Source of the DNA: Mesorhizobium sp. M2A.F.Ca.ET.046.03.2.1
Lineage (GTDB): Bacteria > Pseudomonadota > Alphaproteobacteria > Rhizobiales > Rhizobiaceae
Direction: 5' to 3'
DNA length: 64,000 nucleotides
Assembly: GCF_003952425.1 (NCBI RefSeq)
Contig: NZ_CP034449.1
Location: 2,046,001-2,110,000, forward strand
Numbering within the stretch: position 1 is the stretch's first letter; each line of letters opens with the position of its first letter. The notes under the pieces were generated by a model. It was given only the letters and a program-made list of their open reading frames with translations, was not told the origin of the DNA and did no database searches. Shown piece after piece: positions 17,905 through 26,543 of this stretch. Position numbers and translations under genes: made by a program.

Positions 17905-18112
17905 AGCCTGAGGACGCCACGGCACTCGCTGCAGAAGATGATCTTGAGCAAATCCCACTGAAGGCAGGGCTGGTTTGGCCCGCTCCGCCTGGCCAATGCG
18001 GCGACGTCGAGTACCGCCCTGCGCTTTGCATGTGAGGCAGTGGACGCATAGGCCTGTGCCGTCGCAACTTGCCGCCGAGCGTGGCTTCTGTGAATGGATA
18101 TTCTTTGCCCAT
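17905..18112 (-). pseudogene. Small zinc-ribbon protein gene, frameshifted
   Basis: Three minus-strand frames together give MGKEYPFTEATLGGKLR, then GTGLCVHCLTCKAQGG, then LDVAALARRSGPNQP and IIFCSECRGVL. The pattern of CxxCxxC, an LDVAALARR helix and a second CxxC is that of short rhizobial zinc-ribbon proteins. Two shifts, near 18055 and 18015, are needed. It could also be chance similarity, but the paired cysteines in the right order argue for a decayed gene. Confidence 0.45.
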
Positions 18113-18218
18113 GGCGATCTCCACAAAGGTCGCACCCACCCACCTTCTGATAAGGAGGCTCCTGACAGTCGCCAAGAAGGGAACCGGATCGATTGACCGT
18201 CTTCGACCGCTTCTCTTC

Positions 18219-18395
18219 CTATTTGTGCCCGCGCTTCTTTGCGTCCGTTTTGGTCCTGTTTTGAGTCTCCCGGGCTAAACGCGCTTCCCTCAATCGCGCT
18301 GTTTTCTCTGCGCGTTCCTGCCGCTCAACCCGCATGATTTCGTCAGCCGCCCGCCTTGCGCGTTCATCCCGGTCATTATCAACCTGACGGATCAT
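18219..18395 (-). CDS. 58-residue charged coiled-coil protein
   Basis: ATG 18395 is preceded by GGAAGAGTGAG. The product MIRQVDNDRDERARRAADEI, then RVERQERAEKTARLREARLA and a basic tail, is almost entirely charged helix with heptad-like spacing. Very strong upstream evidence is the perfect stress-type promoter at 18428-18452, 33 bases before the ATG. No family name is known to me. The size is just below usual calling limits, so it may be missing from databases. Confidence 0.6.
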   Translation of the reverse strand: MIRQVDNDRDERARRAADEIMRVERQERAEKTARLREARLARETQNRTKTDAKKRGHK

Positions 18396-18427
18396 CTCAC
18401 TCTTCCGGCTCTAAAGATCTGAGGAAC

Positions 18428-18452
18428 AACGCTCCGCGAAGCGGGACGTTCC
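18428..18452 (-). promoter_or_regulatory. Perfect EcfG promoter, GGAAC-N16-CGTT
   Basis: On the minus strand GGAAC (18452-18448), 16 bases, CGTT (18431-18428), exactly the reported consensus. The site is 33 bases before the ATG of the 58-residue coiled-coil gene. Confidence 0.7.
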
Positions 18453-18658
18453 TGTCTTGGGATGATCAACTTGGATCTCCTCGAACGCTCGCTGGAATAC
18501 GCGATAGCTAACTCTAGATCTTATTGTTCGAGGTGTTCGCTTTGAGGAATGCAACGAAGAACTCACTCTCCTCACACGAGCAAGAGTCTCTCAACGTTGA
18601 CCGGAGGCAACAAAGTGAACTCCCCCAAACGCGCCGTGTGTACCGACCCCATCATAGT

Positions 18659-20428
18659 CTAAGCTGCTATCCAAGAACCGGCTCTAAACGGCCTCGCGAC
18701 ACTGAAAGTGTCCGGCCGGACACCTGCCTCAACCTGCTTCCACGTCACGGGATGCGCGATCGGGTAGCCGAGGCGGGCTCGCGGAGAAAATGCGCCTACG
18801 GCAGTGTTGCCTCGGCCGTTGCGGAGGTAATCAAGGAAGATGCGTCCTGCGCGTGCTGATGGACCAGCTGATAGAAGGTACCGCTCGGGGTCGGCGTCCA
18901 CAAGGCACTGAGCCAGCGATCTGGCTAGTTTCCGCGCGCTATCGTGAGTCATGTTTGGCGGCAGCGGGGCCGTAAGATGGACGCCTTTGCCGCCGGTCAC
19001 CTTCGGCCAGCTCTCCAAGCCAGCGGCTTCAAAAATCATACGGAGCGACAGCGCGGCCTCCATGACCACATCCCACGGCACGCCTTCGCCGGGATCAAGG
19101 TCCAATACGAGCTGGTCAGCGTGTTCGATGTCGTCGATGGTCGCGTTCCATGGATGAAGCTCGACGGCGTCCATTTCGACCAAGCCAAGCAAACCATCGA
19201 GGTCATCTACCCAGACCCGGACACCTTCGCCGCCTTCGCGCTTTTTGACTTTTAGCTGGTGCACCGACCGTGGAATCGGGGGCAACGGCCCTTTATGGTA
19301 GAACGTGGCACCGTAGGCGTGGCGGACGAGCTTCAGTGGTCGTCGGCCTAGATGAATCAGCGCCCGGTCGGCTACTCGCCGCCAGTATCCCGTCAGCTCG
19401 TCCTTGGATGGCGCGACCGCGTCCGGTAGCAACTGAAGAATGTTCTTTCGCGGGACGCCGTGCTTGCTTTCCACCCGGCGCTTGGAAGGAGCCGGAGGCT
19501 TGGCCGTAATTGGCTGAAGGTCCTCGCGCAATCCCTTGAACACCGCCTCGCGCAAGATGCCGCGGTCCGTCACACCGCTGAATTGCACCTCTGCCAGCAC
19601 CTCTGGTCTGACCCACGTTGCCTTGGGTTTCTTGATGGGTGCCGACAACGGCGACTTCTCGATGATCAGCGGGTCCAGCCGCTCCCGAACCCGTTGGGCT
19701 GCTTGCAAGGTATAGCCGCTTTGCGCCTTCCCGGCATATAGCAGGCGGTCGCCGTCTCGCCTGCCTATGTAAAGCGAGGCGATGCGGCGCGGCTGAGCCC
19801 CGAGCTTCTCAACGAAGGCGACAATCGAGAACGTGTCGCTATTGATGCACTTCACCTTGAGCCAGCTTGTTTGAACGCCGGAACGGTAGGGAGAGTCGGC
19901 TCGCTTCGATACAATGCCCTCCAAGCCCATCCGGCAGGCATGGTCGAACACGTCGCTACCGCCCGCCTCCAAATGCTCGGCATAGGTCAGCGTCGGAGCC
20001 GTTTCTTTCAGCCAGCCATGCAGAGCAGCCTTGCGCTCTATGAGAGGCATCTGTCGCAGATCTCGACCGTTGAGGTGCAAAAGGTCGAATGCAAAGAACA
20101 TGAGCTTTAGCGAGTTCGGGTTTCCCAGCTCCCGTTCGAGGGCTTGAAAGTCCGGCAGCCCAGTGGTGCCGAGGACCACCACCTCGCCATCTAGGATTGC
20201 CGACTTGACCGGCAGGTTGGCAGCCGTCTGAATTATGCGCTTGTAGCGGTGAGACCAGTCGTAGCCCCGTCGGGTGAATGCTCGTGCCTCCCCGCGCTCG
20301 ATGACGATCTCTGTTCGATAACCGTCATACTTGATCTCGTGCAGCCAGTCGGAATCGGCGGGAGCTCTCTCGACCAGCGTCGGCGATTGGAACTCGATGA
20401 AGGTGAGTTGGCCTTTCCGCCTACTCAT
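18659..20428 (-). CDS. ligD: ATP-dependent DNA ligase D (ligase plus polymerase domain)
   Basis: LigD works with Ku in bacterial non-homologous end joining. Residues of about 20-310 are the ATP ligase: nucleotidyl-accepting K33 in HEIKYDGYR, GLEGIVSKR, and WLKVK. The second half is the archaeo-eukaryotic primase-type polymerase domain (LVLDLDPGEGVPW with the metal Asp pair, and WPKVTGGKGVHL). The N- or mid-phosphoesterase domain of the Pseudomonas form is absent. At 589 residues it is a two-domain version, order ligase then polymerase. No ku gene is in the window. A GGAAC-N16-CATT box upstream fits reports that some rhizobial end-joining genes are stress-sigma dependent. Confidence 0.88.
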   Translation of the reverse strand: MSRRKGQLTFIEFQSPTLVERAPADSDWLHEIKYDGYRTEIVIERGEARAFTRRGYDWSHRYKRIIQTAANLPVKSAILDGEVVVLGTTGLPDFQALERELGNPNSLKLMFFAFDLLHLNGRDLRQMPLIERKAALHGWLKETAPTLTYAEHLEAGGSDVFDHACRMGLEGIVSKRADSPYRSGVQTSWLKVKCINSDTFSIVAFVEKLGAQPRRIASLYIGRRDGDRLLYAGKAQSGYTLQAAQRVRERLDPLIIEKSPLSAPIKKPKATWVRPEVLAEVQFSGVTDRGILREAVFKGLREDLQPITAKPPAPSKRRVESKHGVPRKNILQLLPDAVAPSKDELTGYWRRVADRALIHLGRRPLKLVRHAYGATFYHKGPLPPIPRSVHQLKVKKREGGEGVRVWVDDLDGLLGLVEMDAVELHPWNATIDDIEHADQLVLDLDPGEGVPWDVVMEAALSLRMIFEAAGLESWPKVTGGKGVHLTAPLPPNMTHDSARKLARSLAQCLVDADPERYLLSAGPSARAGRIFLDYLRNGRGNTAVGAFSPRARLGYPIAHPVTWKQVEAGVRPDTFSVARPFRAGSWIAA

Positions 20429-20454
20429 GCACTCGGAACTCTCTGAGCTGAGGA

Positions 20455-20529
20455 AATGGCCGGGAGCTGGTTGCGTTCCTTAGCAGTCGCTGAAGCATCG
20501 AGGTGGAACATTTTGCCTATGTCCGCTTT
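20455..20529. promoter_or_regulatory. Divergent stress-type promoters between ligD and DUF3606
   Basis: Minus strand: GGAAC (20479-20475), 16 bases, CATT (20458-20455), 27 bases before ligD. Plus strand: GGAAC (20505-20509), 16 bases, CTTT (20526-20529), 27 bases before the DUF3606 gene. Each keeps the box, spacer and final TT but departs from the consensus at one -10 position. Confidence 0.45.
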
Positions 20530-20556
20530 CTCTTTTCACGAGCGGAGGACAGACAC

Positions 20557-20745
20557 ATGGCAGACGACAAAAGCAAAACGGATTTCCGTGACCGGGACCG
20601 TGTCTCGGGTGATGAAGAATACGAAGTTGGCTATTTCGCCAGCAAGTTTGGGCTTTCGATCCCTCAAGTGCGCGAGTTGATCGCCAAGCATGGCAACGAC
20701 CGCGAGACCCTTGAGGCAGAGGCGAAGCGCCTTGGGGTACGATGA
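20557..20745 (+). CDS. DUF3606 small protein
   Basis: The start at 20557 has GCGGAGGAC at good spacing. The 62-residue product begins MADDKSKTDFRDRDRVSGDE and contains the family core YEVGYFASKFGLSIPQVREL and AKHGNDRETLEAEAKRLG. It overlaps the next gene by four bases (ATGA), so both are co-translated. DUF3606 proteins are of unknown function and often stress-induced. It is the best DUF3606 match in the window. Confidence 0.8.
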   Translation: MADDKSKTDFRDRDRVSGDEEYEVGYFASKFGLSIPQVRELIAKHGNDRETLEAEAKRLGVR

Positions 20746-20960
20746 TGGCTCGCTACCGCGTAGACGAACTCTTCGGCGAAGATGTCGTCTCTACAAATGA
20801 GGCTGATGCTGACAACGCACTACAGGCAGTGGAAGATGTAACCGGCAAAGTCATCTCGCCGCGCGCGCTGCAGGAGCACTGGTTCCGCGTAACAGACGAG
20901 AGCGGCACAATCCATGAGTTCAGTGTCGATGCCGCTCCAGCCAAGGTGTTCAGCAAGTAA
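20742..20960 (+). CDS. Hypothetical 72-residue protein, paralogue of the 1831 ORF
   Basis: It starts at ATG 20742, overlapping the DUF3606 stop, or at the next ATG at 20745. The text ARYRVDELFGEDVVSTNEAD, an Ala-rich helix and HWFRVTDESGTIHEFSV repeats the plan of the protein at 1831-2022. Such proteins appear to form a small rhizobial family that travels with DUF3606 genes. No activity known. Confidence 0.65.
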   Translation: MMARYRVDELFGEDVVSTNEADADNALQAVEDVTGKVISPRALQEHWFRVTDESGTIHEFSVDAAPAKVFSK

Positions 20961-21636
20961 CCCGCCGCCGGACCTAAACACCGGCCGACCTAACGAGTCA
21001 TCTTGCATTGCGGCTCCTCGCAAATCGACCGCGCCGGTCGACGTTCTGAAAGGAGAAGCAACCTTCGACGTCTCCGGTCGTGTGACCACGGGATCGGCGC
21101 CGCGGCAGGCTTCCAAGCGCAATCAACGGTCTTGGCATTGCTATGATCACCTCTAACTGGTCCGGCTCTGGCGGGGCTATTCGCTGGATCCGGGTAGAAG
21201 CGCTCGCGGTGCTCCCGGCTGGACCTCGCCCCGCAGAAGGTGCGTTCCTCGAGTTTCGTGAGAATGAACTCAGGGGACCTCGTGGTACTCAGGTGTAACG
21301 AATTAGCTCAAAACGGAGTTCATCCCGGCATGAATAAACCGTCTGCTTTCGGGAAACGACCAGGAAGGCCTAAACGTCGGAAATCGGGGCGCAAAGCTGC
21401 CATTCGCTCAATCTCATCAGACTGAATGTCTGAAACGCGCCCCATGTGGGACGTTGAAGTCACGCTTGCCACCGCCTTATAGCGGACACTGCCGGCGACC
21501 ACCCTGGAGGTCGCGGTCGCGCCACTTCCCGACTTTTCGCTGGCCCCAGTGATGGTCGCAAGCCGCCTTAGCCGCTCTCGAGAAAAGGCGAGAACACATC
21601 TCGGTGGCGTGGTGCCACCCTGCGCCGCTCGCTGGA
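20961..21636. other. Gap without a clear gene
   Basis: Two very short plus frames follow each other: 21331-21423 (MNKPSAFGKRPGRPKRRKSG, basic) and 21427-21483 (MSETRPMWDVEVTLATAL). They may be pieces of one broken gene but are not recognised. The right end is the region just beyond the stop of the receiver-transporter gene. Confidence 0.4.
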
Positions 21637-23211
21637 CTATACCGGCATCGGCCGCGATTGTTCCGTGGCTGCCGGTAGTGGGTCAAGGCGCGGGACCAGA
21701 TCCTCTATTGTATCGTCCAGTAGCGGCGGTTCTTCTTCGGCTTCCTGCTTCGGCTCCACCATGATCAGTCCGACAATGATCAGCGCCAAGGACGCCCAGG
21801 TCAGTATTGGTATTGCTTCACCGAGCAACAGCATGCTCCAGCCGATGCCCGCCGCTGTTACGGCATAAGCGCTCTGGCTGGCGAAAACTGCACCTGTTGT
21901 CGAGATAAGGACCATAAAGAGCAGCATTGCCAGATTGGCAGCCACGGCCATCAGAACCACGATGACGCCGAGGCGTCCCGTTAACAGATCAAGCGGGATG
22001 AAATCATCGTAATAGGCCGCAATCGGGATGAGCAGCGCCACGGAAACGACAAGGGTGATCCCGAACAAAGCGACGCTGTCGATCGCAGCAGGCCTCCGCT
22101 CAGCCAAAAATATATCTTCGGTCGCGTAGGTGACGGGGATGACCATCGCAATCGCAATCCAGAGCCAGCTGGCGGTCATGTCCGCCGGCTGACCATAAAT
22201 CAGAATGATGACGATACCGGCGAGGCCAAGGCCCAATCCGAGGAAACGCTTAACATTTGGCGCCTCGGTCCGCATAACCGCCGCGAACAGAAAAACGACG
22301 AAACCCTCAAGGACAATGACGATAGAGACAATGAAGGCGGGAAGCCTGCTGGCCATCCAGTAAACCAGCACCTGATTTATCACGGAGCTGATAAGCGCGA
22401 GGAGCAGGATGAAGATCCAGTCAGTGCGTGTGAGGCCCTTCAAATTCGGCATGGTCTTGCGGTTCACGCTGATGCCGATGCAGACGGCAGCGCCGATAGT
22501 ATCGATGAGCAAGGCCAATCCCACTGGATGCGCCTCAATGATCGAGGCCATCTTCGAGAGCGGCACGACTAGGCCCCACAGGCCGCCGCACGCCAACAGC
22601 AGCAGGCCCCCACGGAAGGTGCGGATGTTCTGTCGCAACTTGCGTTCGCGCTCGTAAACCTTCTGGGCCATCGTCGAAAACACAGTGGCGAGCTTGCCCA
22701 GACCATCCGTCCGGCTTGCCACGTCCTGGATGCCCAGCTTTGAGGGGTTGAACCGCCCTGACTCCAGGGTCGCAGCCGCCCTTGTCAACTTGGTGACTTG
22801 GCGCAGATACTCCTTCTCGATGTCGCGAAGCCTCTTCTTTTCGATGCAGGTAGCAACCCGCGCCTTGAGAAGGGCGAGTTCGAAGTCCTTGGGCAAGAAG
22901 TCCTCGGCGCCGAGCTCGATGGCATGGACGACGCTGTTCATCTCCTCGTCGAGCGCGGAAATGACGATGACCGGCAGGTCCCGTGTCTTGGCTGACGACT
23001 TCAGCCTTTTGAGCACCTCGAAGCCGTCCATTTCCGGCATCATGATATCAAGCAGTACGAGGTCGAACGGAGCGCCAGCGGTCTGATCGAGAGCGGCCGC
23101 ACCGCTCTCCACTGCCACCGCTTCGTGACCGAGGGTCTCGACCGCTTTCTTCAGCTTGATCCTCACCATCGCGGAGTCGTCGACAACGAGAATCCTACCG
23201 AAGCTGCTCAT
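21637..23211 (-). CDS. Response-regulator receiver fused to an EamA/DMT transporter
   Basis: Residues of about 5-120 are a canonical CheY-like receiver: acidic pair VVDDSAMVR, phospho-acceptor D55 in LVLLDIMMPEMDG, Ser switch in VIVISALD and K108 in FLPKDF. Residues 120-200 are a helical linker. From about 200 on there are ten membrane helices in two similar halves (GGLLLLACGGLWGLVVPLSK; later VFASQSAYAVTAAGIGW and a final LALIIVGLIMVEPK), the layout of EamA/DMT exporters. The protein ends in an acidic, Pro-rich tail. A receiver joined directly to a drug/metabolite transporter is unusual and implies gating or assembly control by phosphorylation. Start chosen at ATG 23211 (TTG 23223 is possible); it overlaps the HPt gene by 17 bases. 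Confidence 0.88.
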   Translation of the reverse strand: MSSFGRILVVDDSAMVRIKLKKAVETLGHEAVAVESGAAALDQTAGAPFDLVLLDIMMPEMDGFEVLKRLKSSAKTRDLPVIVISALDEEMNSVVHAIELGAEDFLPKDFELALLKARVATCIEKKRLRDIEKEYLRQVTKLTRAAATLESGRFNPSKLGIQDVASRTDGLGKLATVFSTMAQKVYERERKLRQNIRTFRGGLLLLACGGLWGLVVPLSKMASIIEAHPVGLALLIDTIGAAVCIGISVNRKTMPNLKGLTRTDWIFILLLALISSVINQVLVYWMASRLPAFIVSIVIVLEGFVVFLFAAVMRTEAPNVKRFLGLGLGLAGIVIILIYGQPADMTASWLWIAIAMVIPVTYATEDIFLAERRPAAIDSVALFGITLVVSVALLIPIAAYYDDFIPLDLLTGRLGVIVVLMAVAANLAMLLFMVLISTTGAVFASQSAYAVTAAGIGWSMLLLGEAIPILTWASLALIIVGLIMVEPKQEAEEEPPLLDDTIEDLVPRLDPLPAATEQSRPMPV

Positions 23212-23584
23212 AACTATCCCCAAGGTGAAAAATGTCTTGAAGCTCCGCCACCGCCGAGTTGAAAGCGCGTCTCGCGTTCTCGATATCTACCACGTCGGGC
23301 GGCTCACCCTTCGCGCATCGGGCTTCGATACCGGCGCAGACTTCGGCTAGCTCGGTTGCTCCCATGTCTCTTGCATTGGATTTCATGGAGTGCGCGGCCC
23401 GGCGCGTCGCGGGCAAATCGGAGGTCGACCCGGATTTTGCCAGGGTCTCCATGATCGACGGTCCCTCGTCGAGGAACGAACTGACGAGTTCGACCACGTC
23501 GGATTCTTCGCCACCGACGAGTTCCCGCAGCTTGTCCAGTGCTCGCCTGTCGATTGCCAAAACATCCCCGAAGCGCAGCGCCAC
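23195..23584 (-). CDS. Histidine phosphotransfer (HPt) protein
   Basis: The 129-residue protein is a free HPt domain: helix LRELVGGEESDVVELVSSFL, then the phospho-accepting H65 in RRAAHSMKSNARDMGATEL, which is the HPt signature, and a third helix IENARRAFNSAVAELQDI. HPt proteins shuttle phosphoryl groups between receivers of hybrid kinases and separate response regulators. Here it lies between the sensor genes and the receiver-transporter gene and overlaps the latter, which strongly suggests the relay kinase, HPt, receiver-transporter. The start codon is GTG at 23584 and lacks a good ribosome site. Confidence 0.88.
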   Translation of the reverse strand: MALRFGDVLAIDRRALDKLRELVGGEESDVVELVSSFLDEGPSIMETLAKSGSTSDLPATRRAAHSMKSNARDMGATELAEVCAGIEARCAKGEPPDVVDIENARRAFNSAVAELQDIFHLGDSYEQLR

Positions 23585-23680
23585 TTGTAAAGTTCATGCG
23601 GGCGCTTGCGGGGTGAGTCTGGTATGACCCTCGCCCGATTGTCAACGGGCCCGTACTGCCTCGCAATCACCCCAACTCCA

Positions 23681-24541
23681 CTATTCGTGGGAAGTGAGAT
23701 CGAAATCGTACCACTTCATGGAGATTGTTTTCAGGGTTCCATCGGCATGCATTTCGTCAACGGTCTTCTTGATGAGTGCCGCGAACTCATTGTCGCCCGG
23801 CAAGATCGCCACGCCATGGGGCACGCGATAGAGCGGCTGGCCGACTATCTTGAACGGCTTGCCCTCCTTGATAAGCGCCATGACTGCCGGGAGGAGATTG
23901 ACCAACCCGTCGATCTCGGCTCCGTCGCCCTTCTCCAAGGCGGCGTACACGTCCTCTTCATGTTCATATGAAACGGTCACCGGATCGTCGATTTTGTAGA
24001 TGAAATCAGGGACTCCAACGATCCCAGGCGGCACCTTCTTCAGGTAGTTCTCGTATTGCGAACCGGCCAGCGCCCCTATCCGCTTGCGGCTTGCATCGGC
24101 CGGCGTACGGATCGTCGTATTATCCCGATGAACGGCCAGCACGCCGATGCCATAATGATATGTTGCCGGGAAAGCGATGTGCTCGGCGCGTTTCTTGGTC
24201 GGTGTCATCCCGCCAACGACAATGTCGTATTTCCCCTGCCAATTCCCCGAGACCTGTTCATCCCACGTTATGATGGAACCATCCGGGTTGGTCACGTATT
24301 CGACCTTGACTCCCATCCGCCGTGCGACCTCACGCAATACCTCGACGTCGAACCCGTCATATTCGCCCTTCTCGTTCTTGATGACCTGTGGCGGCCAGAT
24401 GTCCGGGGCTGGAGAACGCAGGGTTCCGGTCGACCGGATGTGGTCGAGCACCTCACCTGCCAGGCTGTGGTCCGCAAGTGGAACCGATAAGGCCGCCCAG
24501 GCAATTGCGATGGCAATAAGAAGGCGCTTCACAGGATGCAT
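23681..24541 (-). CDS. Family 3 solute-binding protein
   Basis: The start at 24541 has GGAGGTGAGA directly upstream; the frame extends to 24571 but the ribosome site decides. Residues 1-29 are a signal peptide (MHPVKRLLIAIAIAWAALSV). The mature part has family-3 text: GTLRSPAPDIWPPQV, GEYDGFDVEVLREVARRMGV, YDIVVGGMTPTKKRAEHIAF and an end YDFD. These proteins bind amino acids or small polar organics in the periplasm. No ABC permease or ATPase is near; two paralogues and a hybrid kinase are in the same operon, so a sensory role is likely. Confidence 0.85.
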   Translation of the reverse strand: MHPVKRLLIAIAIAWAALSVPLADHSLAGEVLDHIRSTGTLRSPAPDIWPPQVIKNEKGEYDGFDVEVLREVARRMGVKVEYVTNPDGSIITWDEQVSGNWQGKYDIVVGGMTPTKKRAEHIAFPATYHYGIGVLAVHRDNTTIRTPADASRKRIGALAGSQYENYLKKVPPGIVGVPDFIYKIDDPVTVSYEHEEDVYAALEKGDGAEIDGLVNLLPAVMALIKEGKPFKIVGQPLYRVPHGVAILPGDNEFAALIKKTVDEMHADGTLKTISMKWYDFDLTSHE

Positions 24542-24582
24542 TCTCACCTCCATCGTAGAAGTATTCGGCAAACCCTAGCCGT

Positions 24583-25430
24583 TCAGGGAGTTATCATATC
24601 GTATTGATACCACTTCAGTGAAAGTTCCATCAGAGTACCGTCGGAGCGCATTTCATCGATAGTCTTCTTCACCAGCGTGCCAAATTCCTCGTCGCCCGGC
24701 ACAATGGCGATACATGAGGGTGCTCTATACAACGGTTGGCCGACAATTTTTATGGGCCTTCCCTGCTTGATTAACTCAGAATAACTGGAAGGGTGTTTAT
24801 CGTACCATCTATCTTCCCGTCCGAGACAGCGTCATACGCGCCTTCCTCGTGATCAAACTCGACGATTACAGGATCGCCTATTGGGTACGTGATCGGCGGC
24901 ATTCCAAGAATACCGAAGTCTTCTCTCTCCAAGTACTTTTCGTGAACCGAAGCCTTCAGCACGCCAATCCGCTTTCCACTGGCATCGGCCGGGGTCTTGA
25001 TTTGGCTGTTGCTCTGATTGACAGCAAGGACACCCATTCCATACCGGTAAATGGCAGGAAACGAGAGATGTTCGGCTCGCTCTGCAGTAGGCGACATGCC
25101 ACCTACGACTATGTCGTACTTGCCCTGCCACTGGCCAGAGGTTTGCTCCTTCCACGTGATGACGGAGCCGTCAGAGTTTTTGACGTATTCGACTTTGGCA
25201 CCTATGCGGCGGCCGATCTCTCGCAATACCTCCACATCATACCCGTCGATTTCACCATTTGGCTGCTGGATGACGGCCGGAGGCCAGATGTCTGGAAACG
25301 GAGCGCGGAGAATCCCCGTTGCTCGGATGCGGTCGAGTGCCTCACCCGCCACGCTGAACCCTGCGAGTGGAACCGACAAAACCGCCCAAGCAATGGCGAC
25401 TGCAACGAGAAACCGTGTCACTGGGTTCAC
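24583..25430 (-). pseudogene. Second family 3 solute-binding protein, frameshifted
   Basis: It is a close paralogue of the neighbour at 23681. The start is probably GTG 25430 (VNPVTRFLVAVAIAWAVLSV, parallel to the neighbour's MHPVKRLL), with CCAGGGG upstream. The frame holds through KIDGTINTLPVIL and then meets TAA at 24771-24773; in the next frame the text resumes ELIKQGRPIKIVGQPLYRAP and runs to LSLKWYQYDMITP and TGA at 24583. One missing base near 24778 (restoring VIL-ELIKQG) accounts for this. It may be a fresh mutation or a base-call error; if real, only a protein without the last lobe is made. Confidence 0.8.
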
Positions 25431-25678
25431 CCCCCTGGAGTATTTATGCACCGGGTCTGCGAGGTAGGTCGGCCTCGGCTACCGCCCCGGTCAAGGCAAT
25501 CACCTTTTGGAATCCTCTAGCAATCGTATCGCATCGGCCGTAATTTAGCGATAGCGCATATTCGCTCGGCACGCATGTCGAGCATCCACGGGGCAGGCCA
25601 ACACGGCCCTCGGCCTCTTGAGCAAATGTCGAGAATGTCTGACGAGCAATCGCCGGCGGCGGCGCTGATGAGCGCGGC

Positions 25679-26503
25679 TCATCGCGCCGTCGTGTCAATT
25701 CCGAACCACTTCAGAGAAATGAACTTAAGCATTCCATCCTCCCGAAGTCGATCGATGGCTCCCTTCAGTTCGGCAGCGAACTCTGGATCGCCCTTCTCAA
25801 TGGCGATTGCGGTCGGCGTATAGAGCAGCGGCTGACCGATAATCTTGATCGGACGACCCCTTCCGATCTCACTCATGAGTGTGGACAGCGAGTCCACAAT
25901 GCCATCCAGTTCTACACCATTGCCCTTTGCGAGCGACTCGTAGCCACCTTCGCTTGTCTCGAACGGCACGACGACAGGCCGGTCAATCTGATATTTGATC
26001 GGCGGAATATCAAGAATATCGAATGGCTCGCGGGTCAGATATTTTTCATATTCGGAGGACCTCACCGCTCCGATTCTCTTCCCGCTCGCGTCGGCAGGCG
26101 TTCGAATTGTCGTGTTGTCACGATGTACCGCCAGCGAACCAAGGCCGAAGGCATAAACGGCAGGAAAGTCCAGTTTTTCCGCGCGCTGTTTCGTTGGGGT
26201 TACGCTCGGAGAGACGTCCCATGCGCCCTGCCACCTTCCAGATATAACGGCGGAAAATTCCGCCACCTCAAAACGGACTTCGACGCCAAGCCGCCGTGCA
26301 ACTCCCGTCAGGACGTCGACATCAAATCCATCGAAGCTGCCGTCGTCCTTGCGCCAGGAGAAGGGTGGCCACGCCGGATCTACCGCTACCACCAGAACCG
26401 CTTTTTGCCTGACTCGATCGAGGACGGGGCCGGCAGAGCCGGGCATTGACAATGCACATAAGAGAAGCAACGAAACCGTTGCAATTGACATCCGCGACAG
26501 CAT
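25679..26503 (-). CDS. Third family 3 solute-binding protein
   Basis: ATG 26503 begins a signal peptide (MLSRMSIATVSLLLLCALSM) followed by the mature text LDRVRQKAVLVVAVDPAWPP, DGSFDGFDVDVLTGVARRLG and SPSVTPTKQRAEKLDFPAVY, ending KWFGIDTTAR. It is more diverged than the other two: DPAWPPFSW replaces PDIWPP. It starts 40 bases after the kinase gene, and a longer frame from 26566 overlaps that gene, so coupling is possible. Ligand unknown. Confidence 0.85.
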   Translation of the reverse strand: MLSRMSIATVSLLLLCALSMPGSAGPVLDRVRQKAVLVVAVDPAWPPFSWRKDDGSFDGFDVDVLTGVARRLGVEVRFEVAEFSAVISGRWQGAWDVSPSVTPTKQRAEKLDFPAVYAFGLGSLAVHRDNTTIRTPADASGKRIGAVRSSEYEKYLTREPFDILDIPPIKYQIDRPVVVPFETSEGGYESLAKGNGVELDGIVDSLSTLMSEIGRGRPIKIIGQPLLYTPTAIAIEKGDPEFAAELKGAIDRLREDGMLKFISLKWFGIDTTAR

Positions 26504-26543
26504 CGACACGATCTCGTTCCTTTTTGATTGGTCTTCCGGGGAT

